Shown: positions 12,120 to 23,039 of the stretch, in pieces
How positions within the stretch are numbered: position 1 is the stretch's first letter
Layout: each line of letters begins with the position of its first letter
Assembly: GCA_963383645.1 (NCBI GenBank)
Contig: OY726572.1
Coordinates: forward strand, 66,006,738-66,070,737
DNA length: 64,000 nt
Direction of reading: 5' to 3'
Source: Muscardinus avellanarius
Lineage: Eukaryota; Chordata; Mammalia; Rodentia; Gliridae
Notes under the pieces: model-generated
Database searches by the model: none
Told to the model about the DNA's origin: nothing
What the model saw: only the letters and a program-made list of their open reading frames with translations
Position numbers and translations under genes: made by a program

Positions 12120-12850
12120 TCGACACTGAGCTTTGACAGCAGGCCCCCGCGCAGGAGCGCCCCCTTGCGGAAGCAGGCCGCGGGGCCCTCTCCCCGCCTC
12201 GGGGGTGCGCGGCGCGCAGGCGCAGACGCGGGAGCTGCCGGGGACTCGCCGGGCCGCAGACGCGCGCATGCGTGCGGCGCTCCGGAGGCGGTAGCAGCTT
12301 CGGCGTCGCGACTGGAGGCTGAGTGCTAGACTGTGTGGGGCGCGAGTGGGATCCGGCTGTTAGTCGGTAGTCATAGGTAGGACCGCTGCCTCGCGGGGAG
12401 CAGGGGGCTGGAGGGCGGACGCCCGAAGCGTGAGGGTCCTGAGCCGCTCCGGTGGGGTCGGGGCCGACTATTGTATCGGTGTCGCAGCGGCTGCGCACAA
12501 AATGGCGGCGGCAGCCGGCGGGGCGGGGGAGGCCGGGACCCTCGGGACGCGGGCGGGCGCCGCCGGGGCAGGGCCGCGGGCGCCGGGCGGGCGCGGGGCG
12601 GCTGACAGCCGGGCCCGGCCGGCGCGGTGCTCGGGCTCCTGGACGGAGGAGCGGGCGCGCGGCCTGCGGGCGGGCGGGCGGCCTGGAGCCCCGCAGCGCC
12701 GGAGCGTCGCCCGCCGGGCCCGGCTCTCGATGGCGGCGGCGCCGGTCTCCGCCTCTCCGAGGAGCCGTGAATACCGAGCGTCAGTGGTTTTGTTTTTGTG
12801 TGAATCCTGGCTCGGGCCGGGTTCTCTGAACGAGGGCGAAACGTAGGTAC
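12120..12850 (+). promoter_or_regulatory. ZNF638: CpG-island promoter of ZNF638
   Basis: This stretch is densely GC- and CpG-rich, in sharp contrast to the AT-rich flanks, and is the only such island in the window. It lies upstream of the first coding exon in the right orientation. Visible motifs: an NRF1-like GCGCATGCGT at 12264-12273, a YY1-like AAAATGGCGGC at 12499-12509, and several GC boxes (for example around 12515-12530). No TATA box is seen. A TATA-less, NRF1/YY1-type housekeeping promoter fits a widely expressed nuclear protein. The start site, inferred at about 12280-12300 just after the NRF1 motif, is not directly visible. Confidence 0.85.
12290..12376 (+). other. ZNF638: Probable ZNF638 exon 1 (5' UTR), boundaries tentative
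   Basis: A non-coding first exon is expected because the first coding exon starts with a splice acceptor. The best donor I see near the likely start site is TAG|GTAGGA after 12376; another is AAGC|GTGAGG after 12429. Neither version contains an ATG in frame with exon 2. Only cDNA or CAGE would fix the ends. Confidence 0.4.
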
Positions 12851-13784
12851 CGTAAACACACTCGAATCCTTGACGTTGGACACATCTTTTGTTGTTGGAG
12901 GTAATTCCGAAGGAGGGAGACTTCGCGGCATGACACAATTTTTGATTGAGCCAGACATCGAGGGCAGCCTCAAGCTAGTTTGTTTTGTTTCCCTACCTCT
13001 AATCTTGAAATTTGTCCTTAGGCGAAATTTGGGAGCCAGGTGAAGGGGATATTCCTAATGTAAAGAAGTCCTGAAGAAAAACTTGTCACAGGATCCACAG
13101 GCTTACGTTTCAAATTCTTCGTAATCATCTTTGTAATTATGTGTATACACACACGTTTCTTCCTTTTCGTCACTTGTTGTAAAGGGTTAACTTATTTTTC
13201 AAGGATATTGTGCTTGTTTGAGAATCGCAACTTAAAATATCCTGGAAAAAGAAATTAAGGGCGTTTACACAGAAAAATAAACTTAAATGACTTAAAAATT
13301 GCCTTAAATGTTAATGAATAGACATTCTAGATGCAGTGGGCTTTTGTGGCATTCTTTTTTAGGTCTGTTTGACAGCATTTTATGTACACTTTATTTTGTG
13401 TTCCTGTATTCTGTAATATGTACTTTTAAGTAATTATGTGGAATCCAACATGTTAATACACTGAAATATGCTAGGCTATTTCTTCTTTGATCACTTGCTT
13501 GGGATCAAATAGGGGTAAAGATAAAACAGTTGGAAAAAAACCACAAAATCTCATTTTTTTTTATTAACTAGTTTTCAGAATGTATTCATGCCACACGTAT
13601 CTGTTACTTTGTATAGCAGTTACATTTAAGTTTTTAAATCTCTAGTGGTGGTGAGTTGGAATGCAGAAACTAGTGTTAGATTCTCGTAAGTCATTATATG
13701 GCATATTAGAGTGTTTCTTTTTGTGGGTGCTGTTAAAGTGATCTATGGGAGCTTTGTTTTTATATAGTAGAAGAAAATAAGAGA
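12851..13784 (+). other. Start of intron 1, no repeat recognised
   Basis: AT-rich sequence directly after the CpG island without any SINE for over 900 bp. Promoter-proximal intron DNA of this kind may carry regulatory sites, but no specific motif is claimed. Confidence 0.5.
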
Positions 13785-14012
13785 AATAGTTTAGTGGAAA
13801 GAATTGGCTTTGGAATCAGAAGATCTAGATTCAAGTCTCTGTTTTCCTCTTACAGTATAAGAATTTTGGTGAGTTAATTTAGTCTGAACTTTTGTTTCTT
13901 TGCTTCTTGCTTGGGATTTTTTTCCCCTATTTTATAATGATAAAGTTAGACAAAGTATGGAAAACTATCCCTTGGTGGAAACTAAGTTCTTAATAAATGT
14001 TAACTGTTACTT
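13785..14012 (+). mobile_element. MIR element
   Basis: The order of ggctttggaatcagaagat, a degraded splice-like core, and ttcttaataaatgttaac follows the MIR consensus from its 5' end to its 3' end. It is old and diverged. Confidence 0.65.
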
Positions 14013-14035
14013 TTATTTTAAAATTTAAAGTGCTA

Positions 14036-14250
14036 AAGCCAGGCATGGTGGTGCAAGCTTGTAATTCCAGTACTTGGGAGGCTGAGACAGGAGGATGTGG
14101 CATAGGTTCGAAGCCACAGCCTCAGCTACTTAGGCTCTCAGCAACTTAGTGAGACTCTTGTTTCCAAATAAAATATAAAATAGGTCTGGGAGTTTATCCG
14201 GGAGGTAGAAAGCCCCTGGGTTCCATCCCAGTACCACCACCACCAAGGGG
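14036..14250 (+). mobile_element. B1-ID SINE
   Basis: Complete sense copy with the GGTCTGGGAG type of ID half, flanked by a short repeat close to AAGTG(C/T)TA. The stretch 14251-15136 is unique intron DNA, apart from a weak L2/MIR-like end near 14480-14520. Confidence 0.8.
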
Positions 14251-15136
14251 GAAAAAAAAAGTGTTAGGCAGGGACAGAAAATTGTAGTCTGGATACTCTG
14301 TTAAAGAAGAGGCTTAATGGAATTTGGATTAAATGATACATCTTTAGAGTTGAAAGATAACTCATTACAATATTTTGTGCTTCTATAAACTGTATACATT
14401 CTTTTGTTGCATTTATCAGAATATATTGTAATAATTTACACGATTGTGTTAGTCTTTTTATCTGCCTCAGTGACTGGTATGTATTAGATGCTCAGTTGTT
14501 GAGTGAGTGAACTCAGCAAGTAGTTGCCAGAGCTTGAATTCTAAATCATGTTCTTTTCACTGCACCTTAATGTATACTGATCAAAGTTTGAGTAAATCTG
14601 TCCAAATTCTTAATGAAATGCTTTACATACTAAGATTTTGTTTTGGTATCAGAACGCAGTAACACAGTTAACTGTTTTGCAAAGAACAAGAGCTAATGAA
14701 TGTTGAAATGTGTTTTAGAGATTCTTTAAATTGAAAGTATGGCTAAAGCTAATTAGGCCCCATTTGTATCCTGTTTGCTCTTTGATTGCTTCAACTTTGT
14801 TTAAATTTGTTGTTTAAAATTAAAATAGACACAAGAAAGAAGATATAAAATAAGGCTGGGGGTAAAAAAAAATTAAAATGGAAGGAAAACAGTATGTGGA
14901 AGATGTGAGTAGTAGGAAGAAAGAATGGTAAGAGAAAACCTATAGGTATAATGATGACCAGTGAGAGTCAAGAACACCAAGGGTTTGGGAATGAAAGTTC
15001 AGGGAACATAGGAGATATAGGCGAATGTATTTTCTTAGTGGTTATTTTGGATTTACACTTTGGCCTCCTGTCTTTATTTCTGTAGTTTTCATTTTGTTAA
15101 CTTTAATTTGTCTATTATCTCTGTTGAGTGAAAGTT

Positions 15137-15154
15137 GCATATTTATTTATATAT

Positions 15155-15189
<35 letters not shown>

Positions 15190-15244
15190 TTGGTACTTGG
15201 GATGGAACCCAGGGGCATTCTACCTCAGAACTACACCCCCACCA

Positions 15245-15286
<42 letters not shown>

Positions 15287-16135
15287 TACTAGGGGTGGAA
15301 CCCAGGGGCTTTTAACCTGTGGGCTATACTACCAGACCTATTTTATATTTTATTTGGAAACAGGGTCTCACTAAGTTGCTGAGAGCCTCACCAAGTAGCT
15401 GAGGCTGGCTTCGAACCTGTGGGATCCTCCTGTCTCAGCCTCCCAAGTGCAGGGATTAAAAGCGTGCGCCACCACGCCTGGCCCAGCCCTATTTTTTTAT
15501 TTTTTATTTTGAAACAAGGTCTCACTAAGTTGCAGAAGGCCTTACTAAGTAGCTGAGGCTGTCCTTGAACCGGGATCCTCCTGTCTCAGCTTCCCAAATG
15601 CTGGGATTAAAAGTGTGTGCCACCATGCCCGGCTAAATATAAGGTCTGGGAGTATAGCCCGGAGGTAGAAAGCCTCTGGGTTCCACCCCCAGTACCACCA
15701 AAATAAAAAGTAAAAATTATTGAAAATTTTAAATACATTCAAAAGTAAAGGAAATTGTGTATTCACTATGTGCATGTCACCCAGCTTTAATAAGATAATG
15801 GTGGTGGGAGTGATTAGGGGTATAGCTCAGTGGTATAGAATTTGTTTAGAAGGCACAATGTTTGATTCTCCAAACTGCAAAAGATAAAAATAAAAATAAA
15901 CAAGCCAATGGTCAATCTTATCTCATCTCTACCTTCCACCCAATTTTCCTTAATTTTTTTAAGTAGTAGAGATTGAATCCAGTGGCATTCTACCTCTGAG
16001 CTGCAGCCCTCAGCCTTTTTTATTTTGAAATAGGGTCTAAGTTGCTGAGGGCTGGCTTCAAAGCTGTGATACTCCTGTCTCAGCCTCCTAAGTACTGGGA
16101 TTACAGGTGTGCGCCACCGTACCAGCCTTTGTCTA
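15137..16135. mobile_element. (TTTA)n, nested antisense SINEs with a (GT)n tract, and further fragments
   Basis: (TTTA)n runs at 15141-15192. An antisense B1-ID starts after it but is interrupted within its ID half by a second antisense copy (about 15245-15481) that begins with (GT)n (15245-15286). The outer copy resumes at 15482. A sense ID half lies at 15640-15702, a sense ID at 15810-15885 and an antisense copy at 15960-16135. Confidence 0.75.
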
Positions 16136-16144
16136 ACATATTTT

Positions 16145-16300
16145 TGAGCACTTATTGCATGTCAGGAGTTATCATCTTAATCTTCATGACAGTCTGAATG
16201 GGTTACTGTTTTTATTTCCATTTTCAGATGATGAAACAGGCTTGGGTAAATGCTTGCTTAGGGTCACACTGTTACTAAGCAACAGAAACAATACATAGGG
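16145..16300 (-). mobile_element. MIR element
   Basis: The sequence gagcacttattgcatg, then ttccattttcagatgatga, then ttagggtcacactgttacta matches the reverse of the MIR consensus. Confidence 0.7.
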
Positions 16301-17221
16301 TCCAAATACTTAAATATTATACTTTACCACCTTTTAAAGTTGAATCAATAGTGTTAAATTTTACTAATGGGAGTAAACCAATTTTGCATGAAGTCATTCA
16401 CTGGCATCCCTTTTAGCAGGGTGGATATCTTCAGATCAGCGGAAATTTCCCCAAAGATGATATTATTATGGATTGCATAATAGGTTGACTAATAGTAGGG
16501 TGGGAACATGATGTAGAAGAAGGCTAAATCCAAAAAATGTATTTTGGGCTTATGCTCTTAATTGCAAATTTTTTGCCTCTTGTTACACTTGTTTCTAGTT
16601 GTCTTCACCTAGCAGACAATTACGAAGTTACTTAGTTGAATTTTAGATCTAAAAATGTTGGGTCCTTTAACTATATTTGAATGAGATTAAGCCTTGGGTG
16701 ATGGGAATGAATCCCATCTCTCCTATTCCCGAATTATTTGACAGTAAGTTACATAATTTGTGCTTGTTTATCTCTAAATATATTTCTCAAGAATAGGATG
16801 TTTTATAGTCATAGTACAATTATCAACTTTAGTAAATTTTACATTGATAAAATTCTCTTTTTTATCAATGATAAAATGATAAACCAAAATCTCTATTTTG
16901 GTTTATCATTTGACCCAAGAGTGTTAATAGCAGGTATTTTTTTTTTTCCCCCTTTAGTACAGGATCAGTCTCGCATCAAATAGTGCATTTAGTTTTCATC
17001 TCTTTAGTCTTTAATCTGGAACACTTCTATAGTTGCCTTTATCCTTTGTGAGGTTGATATTTTGAAGAATACTGTTTGCACCTTTTAATAGGATATCACT
17101 CATTTTGGATTTGTATAAGAATTCCTCTTGATTAATTAGAATTCAGGTTATGTATCTCAGGACAGAAAAATCACATATGACTCCAGGATATCAGATCTAC
17201 AGGTACAAAGATGTTCATCGT
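16301..17221 (+). other. Unique intron 1 stretch
   Basis: No repeat family or gene recognised. A self-complementary AT-rich patch lies at about 16840-16910 (ttgataaaatt / tttatcaatg, and a repeated tttatcattt). Confidence 0.45.
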
Positions 17222-17765
17222 TTTTTGTTTGTGGTGCTAGAGATTGAACCAGGGGCATTCTACCTCTGAGCTACCTCTCCAGCCCTATTTTGTTTTTATT
17301 TGGAAACAGGATTTTGCTAGGTTGCTGAGAGTCTCCCTAAGTTGCTGAGGCTCCTTTCTCAGCCTCCCAAGTACTGGGATTACTGATATGCCTACCACTC
17401 CTGGCCAAGCTGTTCATCTTCATGGGTGATCCTGTGTTGGTCATGTTTCTGTTAAGGTGATTATTATGAGAGACATTTTAAGACCATTCACATATCCTAC
17501 TCATCAAAATTTCCTTTTGGATGTTATACTTCTCATGACTTCCTGAGTCATTCTTTACTGATAGTTTTAAAAATAACTTTCTAGCTGGGCATGGTGGTGC
17601 ACACTTGTAATCCCAGCATTTGGGAGGCTGAGACAGGATGACAGCGGTTCAGGGACAGCTTCAGCTATTTAGTGAGGCCCTCCTGCAATTCAGTAAGACC
17701 CTGTTTCAAAATGAAGAATAAAAAAATAGGGCTGGGGGTGTAGCAGAGGTAGAATGCCCTGAGTA
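17222..17765. mobile_element. Antisense and sense B1-ID SINEs
   Basis: An antisense copy lies at 17222-17405 and a sense copy at 17583-17765, the latter with a shortened ID half. From 17766 to 18304 the sequence is unique AT-rich intron. Confidence 0.75.
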
Positions 17766-18304
17766 CTATAAAACAAACACACACTTTGTAACTCTAGCTG
17801 TTCTCTACATTTGCTAATGGGTATGGGGCACTCAGTAAGATCCTTCCCTTTACCATTGATTCATTGTTATAGACTTATAGACTCTTGTTTTTTTTTCAGT
17901 ATTTTATAATTTATTCAATCTTTCATTTCATATTTGTATGTCTTATCTTACACAGTAAGAGCCCAACATAGTTAAAACATTTAATTATTTGTTCAATCCT
18001 GTAAAAATATACCTCGAGTTGTTCCGAAATTGCTTCTTCCACATTACTACAAAACCTACAAAAATGAGTGAATATTTGTTCTAACCCCCAGTTTCACCAA
18101 AGCTTAAGGTATATAAATTGAATACTAGATTCACAGGTTACTTGGATTTGTTTTCTTTTTCCTCTTCACTGGGTTGTGAAATTCATTTGAAGTATGATCG
18201 GATTAGTTTGCTTTCAGTTTTAGGTTATTACCCTCTTTTCTATCCTTTTTGATTAAAATTTTTAAAATGTATAGATAACATGCTTCCCAAGGTCAAAACT
18301 CTAT

Positions 18305-18400
18305 AACAAGGGCTTGGGATTTAGGTTAGTGATTTCAATGCTTGCCTGGCATATGCAAAGTCCTGGGTTTGGAACTTGGCACTGCAGAAAGCAAACAAAA
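18305..18400 (+). mobile_element. Solo ID element
   Basis: A diverged tRNA-derived ID with the pattern tgcttgcctggcatatgcaa and cctgggtttggaacttggca, ending in an A-rich tail. No B1 half is attached. The stretch 18401-19084 after it is unique. Confidence 0.6.
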
Positions 18401-19084
18401 CATCCTATACAATGAGACATATTCAATGAAATGTTTCCATATCCCCCTTACCCTTATAAGTAACCAACTACATTGTTTTCTGTCTTATCCTTCCTGTGTT
18501 TCTTCTTGTAACCATACGCAAATATGTACATTTTTATGTCTTTTTTTTGACACAAAAGATAGTATACTATATATACTTTTTTGTACCTTGTAAAGACTAA
18601 GGTTTTTAGGATTTTACAGTATCCATTCAGATAGTTTAGGTATGTTTACTTTGAGATTTTGGAACATGCTTTAGGCCAATGGGAACATACCTTGGAAAGT
18701 GCACTTCCATGAGAGAAGCAAATAACCAAATGGGAGGGAGGGCAAGGATGCAGTTGGACCTCAAACAATTCATTGAAACTAGATATTAAATGACTTCCAT
18801 GTTGTGTTTGCCTTTTGGTCCTATTTGCCTTTGTTATGGTGGCTTTATTTTGTTTCATGCTTGTGCTTTCTCAGTATGGCAGTGAAAATGGTTGTCAACA
18901 GCATTTGTCTTTAACAAACATCTACCACTTTCTCACTTCTAGTTTAAAAAGTTACCCCAGGGAAGATTTCTTTATTTCAACTCTGATCAGATGGTTTCTC
19001 TTAAACTAATCGATTATATTTATTAGGAGTGTCAGAGTAGGCATGACCACCAAGGCAGGCATCCAGGGAAGCATCATATAAAGT

Positions 19085-19385
19085 GAATAATCCCAGTACT
19101 TGGGAGGCTGAGACAGGAGGATTGCAGTTCAGGGACAGCCTCAGCAATTTGTGAGGTCCTTTGCAAATCAGTGAGACCCTGTTTTAAAATCAAGAATAAA
19201 TAGATGTATTCATTTCGAGTCACCCCCCCATGCCATTTTGGCATGGGGCTGTATTTCTATCTTCTGTATTTCTATCTTTCTAATAAACTTCTTTAAATCT
19301 TCAAAAAAAAAAAAGAATAAATATAAGGCTGGGGAATGTAGTTCTGAGGAAGAATGCCCCTGGGTTCCATTCCCAGTGCTAAAAA
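19085..19385 (+). mobile_element. B1-ID SINE split by a small retroposed insert
   Basis: The B1 half (19085-19192) and ID half (19324-19385) are separated by a 111-bp foreign insert. The linker motif AGAATAAATA is duplicated at 19193-19202 and 19314-19323. Confidence 0.8.
19203..19313 (+). mobile_element. Retroposed 111-bp polyadenylated sequence with a perfect hairpin
   Basis: The insert carries a perfect 10-bp inverted repeat (CCCCATGCCA 19226-19235, TGGCATGGGG 19239-19248) around a TTT loop. It has an AATAAA signal at 19282-19287 and a run of A (19303-19313) starting 15 nt after the signal. A perfect 10-bp target-site duplication flanks it. This is the form of an L1-mobilised copy of a short or 5'-truncated transcript. 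I do not recognise the source; an mRNA 3' end or an LTR R region are both possible. Confidence 0.7.
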
Positions 19386-19560
19386 AATTTTTTAAATACA
19401 TTGTTGTTCTGTAGAGACCCTTTTATGTATGCAGTACACTTGCTTCTAAAAAATAAAAAGGTATAATGTGATTATACTCATCTCACCAAAAAGTTGTTTT
19501 CCTTGAAATAATAATGTTAGTAAGTTGTTGCTATATGGCACTAAATTATTGTCGGTGTCT

Positions 19561-19784
19561 TTTTTTTTTTTTTTTTTTTTGGTGGTACTGGGGTTCCTGG
19601 AAGCCCTTCTACCTCCGGGCTACACTCCCACGGGCTACACTCCCAGACCTATTTTTTAACTTTATGTGGAAACAGGGTCTCTTAAGCCAGCGAGGCTGGC
19701 TCCGAACCAGCGCGATCCTCCTGTCTCAGCCTTCCAAGCGCGGGGATTACAAGCGTGCGCCACCATGCCCGGCAGTGTCTGGTT
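19561..19784 (-). mobile_element. Young B1-ID SINE with internal 15-bp duplication
   Basis: Antisense copy of the GGTTCCTGGAAGCCC subtype, flanked by GTGTCT. Within its ID half CGGGCTACACTCCCA occurs twice in tandem (about 19615-19645), absent from the other copies here. Unique sequence fills 19786-20045. Confidence 0.85.
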
Positions 19785-20045
19785 TTTATGGCGATCTGTT
19801 TCTAGTATTGAGTATTAGCTGTTGCTCCTTCACTGTTCTGATTTGAAGTCATGATATTATACATCCTTTTGCATAGTAAATTTGTGATGCCTTTCATGAT
19901 GCCAAGTAATGTCTATTTTTTTTTCCCTTCAAGGCACCACATTTTGGCATTTTAACATCCAACACAATTTTTATTCACACTCTTGGTACTTTCACAGTTG
20001 TGGTTTTTCTTTTGTGGGATGTGAAGTTAACAAAATTAATGGTAG

Positions 20046-21075
20046 GTAGTTGGGCATGGTGGCACACACTTGTAATCCAGCATTTGGGGAGCTGATACAG
20101 GAGGATCACAGTTTGCGGACAGCCTTAGCTACTTAGTGAGGCCCTGTGCAACTCAGTGAGTACCTGTTTTCAAATAAAGAATAAAAAATAGGACTGGGGT
20201 TGTAGCTTGGAGGTAGAATTCCCTGGATTCCATCCCTAGTACCACCAAAAAATAATGATAATGATGATGTTGATGATAATAATAATGGTAGGAAAGAGTT
20301 GAGTGAGTGGATCTTTGTACATAATAGGAGAGGTTAGTAGGTTGAGTGCAGTTAAACTGAGGAAAGCACAGTGTGCATATTTTTGTGATTGAATGAACAA
20401 GTAGATTTTTGTATTAACTAGTCTTGTAATTACATTTTTAAAGTACATTTGGTACACCCTTGGCCTTTTTTCCCTTTATTTTGAGGGTCTGGGGATGGAA
20501 CCCAGGGGCATTCTACCTTTTGGGCTACACCCCCTGCCCTATTTTTTATTCTTTATTTTGAAACCGGGTCTTACTGAATTGCAAAGGGCCTCACTAAGTA
20601 GCTGAGGCTGTCCTCGAACTGTGATCCTCTAGTCTCAGCCTCCCAAATGCTGGGATTACAAGCGTGTGCCACCATGCCCGGCTTTTTGTTTTTAAAATAG
20701 TATCTCACTAGGTTGCTGAGAGTCTCACTACTTGCTGAGGCTCTCCTTGAACCTGTGATCTTCCTGTCCCAGCCTCCCAAGTACTGTGATTACAGGTATG
20801 TACCACCACGCCCAAATAATAACTACATACTTATGTGCCAAAGTGAATTTATTTATTTGTTTGTTTATTTACTTATTTTTGTGGTACTGGGAATTGAATC
20901 CAAGGGCATTCTATCTCTGAGCTAAACCATAGTCCTATTTTATTGTTTATTTTGAAACAGGGTTTCACTAAGTTGTAGAGGGCCTCCGTTGCTGAGACTG
21001 GCCACAAACCTGTCATTTTCCTATCTCAGCCTCTCAAGTACTGGTATTACAAGCATGCACCACCATACCCCAGCC
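20046..21075. mobile_element. SINE cluster before the LTR
   Basis: Sense B1-ID at 20046-20250, followed by an (ATA/ATG)n tail to about 20285. Antisense B1-ID at 20461-20683, antisense B1 at 20690-20815 and an antisense B1-ID at about 20875-21075. Confidence 0.75.
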
Positions 21076-21147
21076 AAAGTGAGTTTATATATTCTGAGAC
21101 AGTGCTCTAACAAAGTAATAACAAATGGTAGAAAAATAATGCTAGAA

Positions 21148-21549
21148 TGCCGGAGCCAGCCGGCAAAAGTACGGGTTCTGAAGAGAGGAGTGAGGATGAA
21201 AAGAATTTTATTCAATGAATTTTATTCATAGAATACTTTATTCTCTCATGGAAGGATCGCCAGTACACTCCCGGGTCGATATCTCTACTGACCGATCCCG
21301 GTTTTATGGCTCTCGTCCTATTTATACCGCTCCCAATCAGCCAACCATCATGACGTCATGACGTCACCGCCTACGCGCATAACCTGCGCGCATAACGTTC
21401 AGACCAATCAAGCCTTAACAGTCAAAGCAATCAATTCCACCTGAGCTTCTCTCAGACGTTGAACTTTCCATGACCCCAAACCTTATTGGCTCTGGGCAAA
21501 GGACAGTCAGAAGTGTTCTTAAAGGGGAAAGCCTTAATGGCTCCCCACA
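21148..21549 (-). mobile_element. Solo LTR of a class II (ERV2-like) endogenous retrovirus
   Basis: A 402-bp element with TG...CA ends and a perfect 6-bp duplication CTAGAA (21142-21147 and 21550-21555); six bases is typical of class II elements. On the minus strand it shows CCAAT-type boxes, two adjacent CRE palindromes TGACGTCA (plus-strand 21359-21366 and 21351-21358), a TATA box GTATAAATAG (21327-21318) and three AATAAA signals (at 21242, 21226 and 21212). The order U3-R-U5 is that of a complete LTR. No internal viral genes remain, so it is a recombined solo LTR. It lies antisense in ZNF638 intron 1. Confidence 0.9.
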
Positions 21550-21739
21550 CTAGAATGGCATTCTTTCCTTTGTGGTAGATTTATAGAAAACTTAAAATTC
21601 TTTTCTGCTTGCCATAGTGATTTTTCCTTCTTTATTGTTATTGTGGTAAGGGGCAAGCAAAGAACATATATTACTTTTTATAATTAGAAAAAAGCCATAA
21701 AATAAATTTACATTTTATATATCTGAGATATACCATGAA

Positions 21740-21920
21740 AAGAACACTGAGGAAAAATGTAGTTCTGTTGTGATCTTGTTGCTTCCTAGCTGTGTTCTAA
21801 AGCTTTACTTAATCTTTACAGTTTACACTGGGATTCCTATTGCTCTCCAGGTGGTTGTGAAATTCATATAGATAATGGGCATGAAAGTGCTTTGTAAACC
21901 ATGAAGTGCTATGAAATCCA
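21740..21920 (+). mobile_element. MIR element
   Basis: The sequence gttgcttcctagctgtgttc, then acttaatctttacagttt, then gaaagtgctttgtaaacc matches the MIR order in the sense direction. It is diverged. Confidence 0.65.
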
Positions 21921-22224
21921 GGTATAAGATTTTATATAAGTCTTTTCATTATGAAACAAGTGGAGTGGAGTCATCATGATCTGGCTGATTAATATTTGAT
22001 ATTGGTTTGGGATTCTAGAAGATTTTAGGTCTTCTGTTGTAATGAAAATTATGAGCTCCTTTCCTTCTGAAAAATTATATCAAAATAATAGGCAGTTCTT
22101 GATTGTCTATGATAGTGGACATCAGAACTTCTCATGGGATCTTATTGGTGGTATCTTTTTAATCTATCAAGCCATCTCTTCATGCTTGCCTCAAGAAACT
22201 CTCTTCAATGAGTATTTTTTTCCC

Positions 22225-22695
22225 CCCTGTAATTGCTGTACTGGGGATGGAACCCAGGGGTGTTCTACCTCTGAGCGACACCCCCAGCCCTATTTTTATT
22301 CTTTATTTTGGAGAAGGGCCTAAGTAGCTTCAGCTGTCTGTGAACCTTGATCCTCCTATTTAGGACTCCGAATCCTGGAATAACAAGTGTGTACTACCAC
22401 GCCCAGCTGAAGAGAGGTTTTAACTGCTGCTTACTAAAATAAAACAGTTTAAATGCGTTGTGACAGTTAAATATCTGTTTTTGAAATAGTAGATATAAGG
22501 ATATATGTCAATTGAAAAAAAACAAAGGTTTGGGGATAGAGCCCAGTGGTAGAGCACTTGTCTAGCATGTGCTAGACCCTGGGTTTGAACTTCAGCACTA
22601 GAGCACTTGTCTAGAATGCACTAGACACTGGGTTTGATCTTCAGCACTGCATAAATAAAGAAGGAAGTAAGGAAGAAAATAGCAAGTAGCGTAAG

Positions 22696-22726
<31 letters not shown>

Positions 22727-22925
22727 GTACTGGGGATGGAACCCAGAGGCTTTCCACCTCTGAGCTATACTCCCAGACCTTTTTTTTTTTTTTTAATTTG
22801 GAAACAGGGTCTCACTAAGTTACTAAAAGCCTCACTAAGTAGCTGAGGCTGGTTTGAACCTGTGTGATCCTCCTGTCTCAGCCTCCCAAGTGCAGGGATT
22901 ACAAGTGTGCAACACCACACTTGTA
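22225..22925. mobile_element. Antisense SINEs and a tandemly duplicated ID element
   Basis: An antisense B1-ID lies at 22225-22410. A sense ID at 22520-22655 has part of its body repeated (agagcacttgtctag at 22550 and again at 22601). A (GT)n tract (22698-22725) leads into an antisense B1-ID ending at 22925. Confidence 0.75.
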
Positions 22926-23039
22926 ATTAAGTCTAATTCTGTAAAATGATATTTGGTGTTACTCCCTTCCCTATAATATGTGTACACATAAACAAAACTA
23001 AAAGAAAATATACCAGAATATTAGTTTACTCTTAGAGAT

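Noticed and set aside
12430..12973. Long overlapping open frames on both strands in the CpG island
   Set aside because: GC-rich DNA lacks stop codons by chance in all frames. The translations are low-complexity Ala/Arg/Gly/Pro with no domain, and none continues into a plausible exon.
18342..19009. Three short open frames near 18.3-19.0 kb
   Set aside because: Their composition is non-coding, with no family resemblance and no splice context. One covers an ID element.
22520..22660. tRNA genes (ID elements have tRNA-like A and B boxes)
   Set aside because: The copies are tRNA-derived SINE parts with A-rich tails and no intact cloverleaf or proper terminator. I see no functional tRNA gene.
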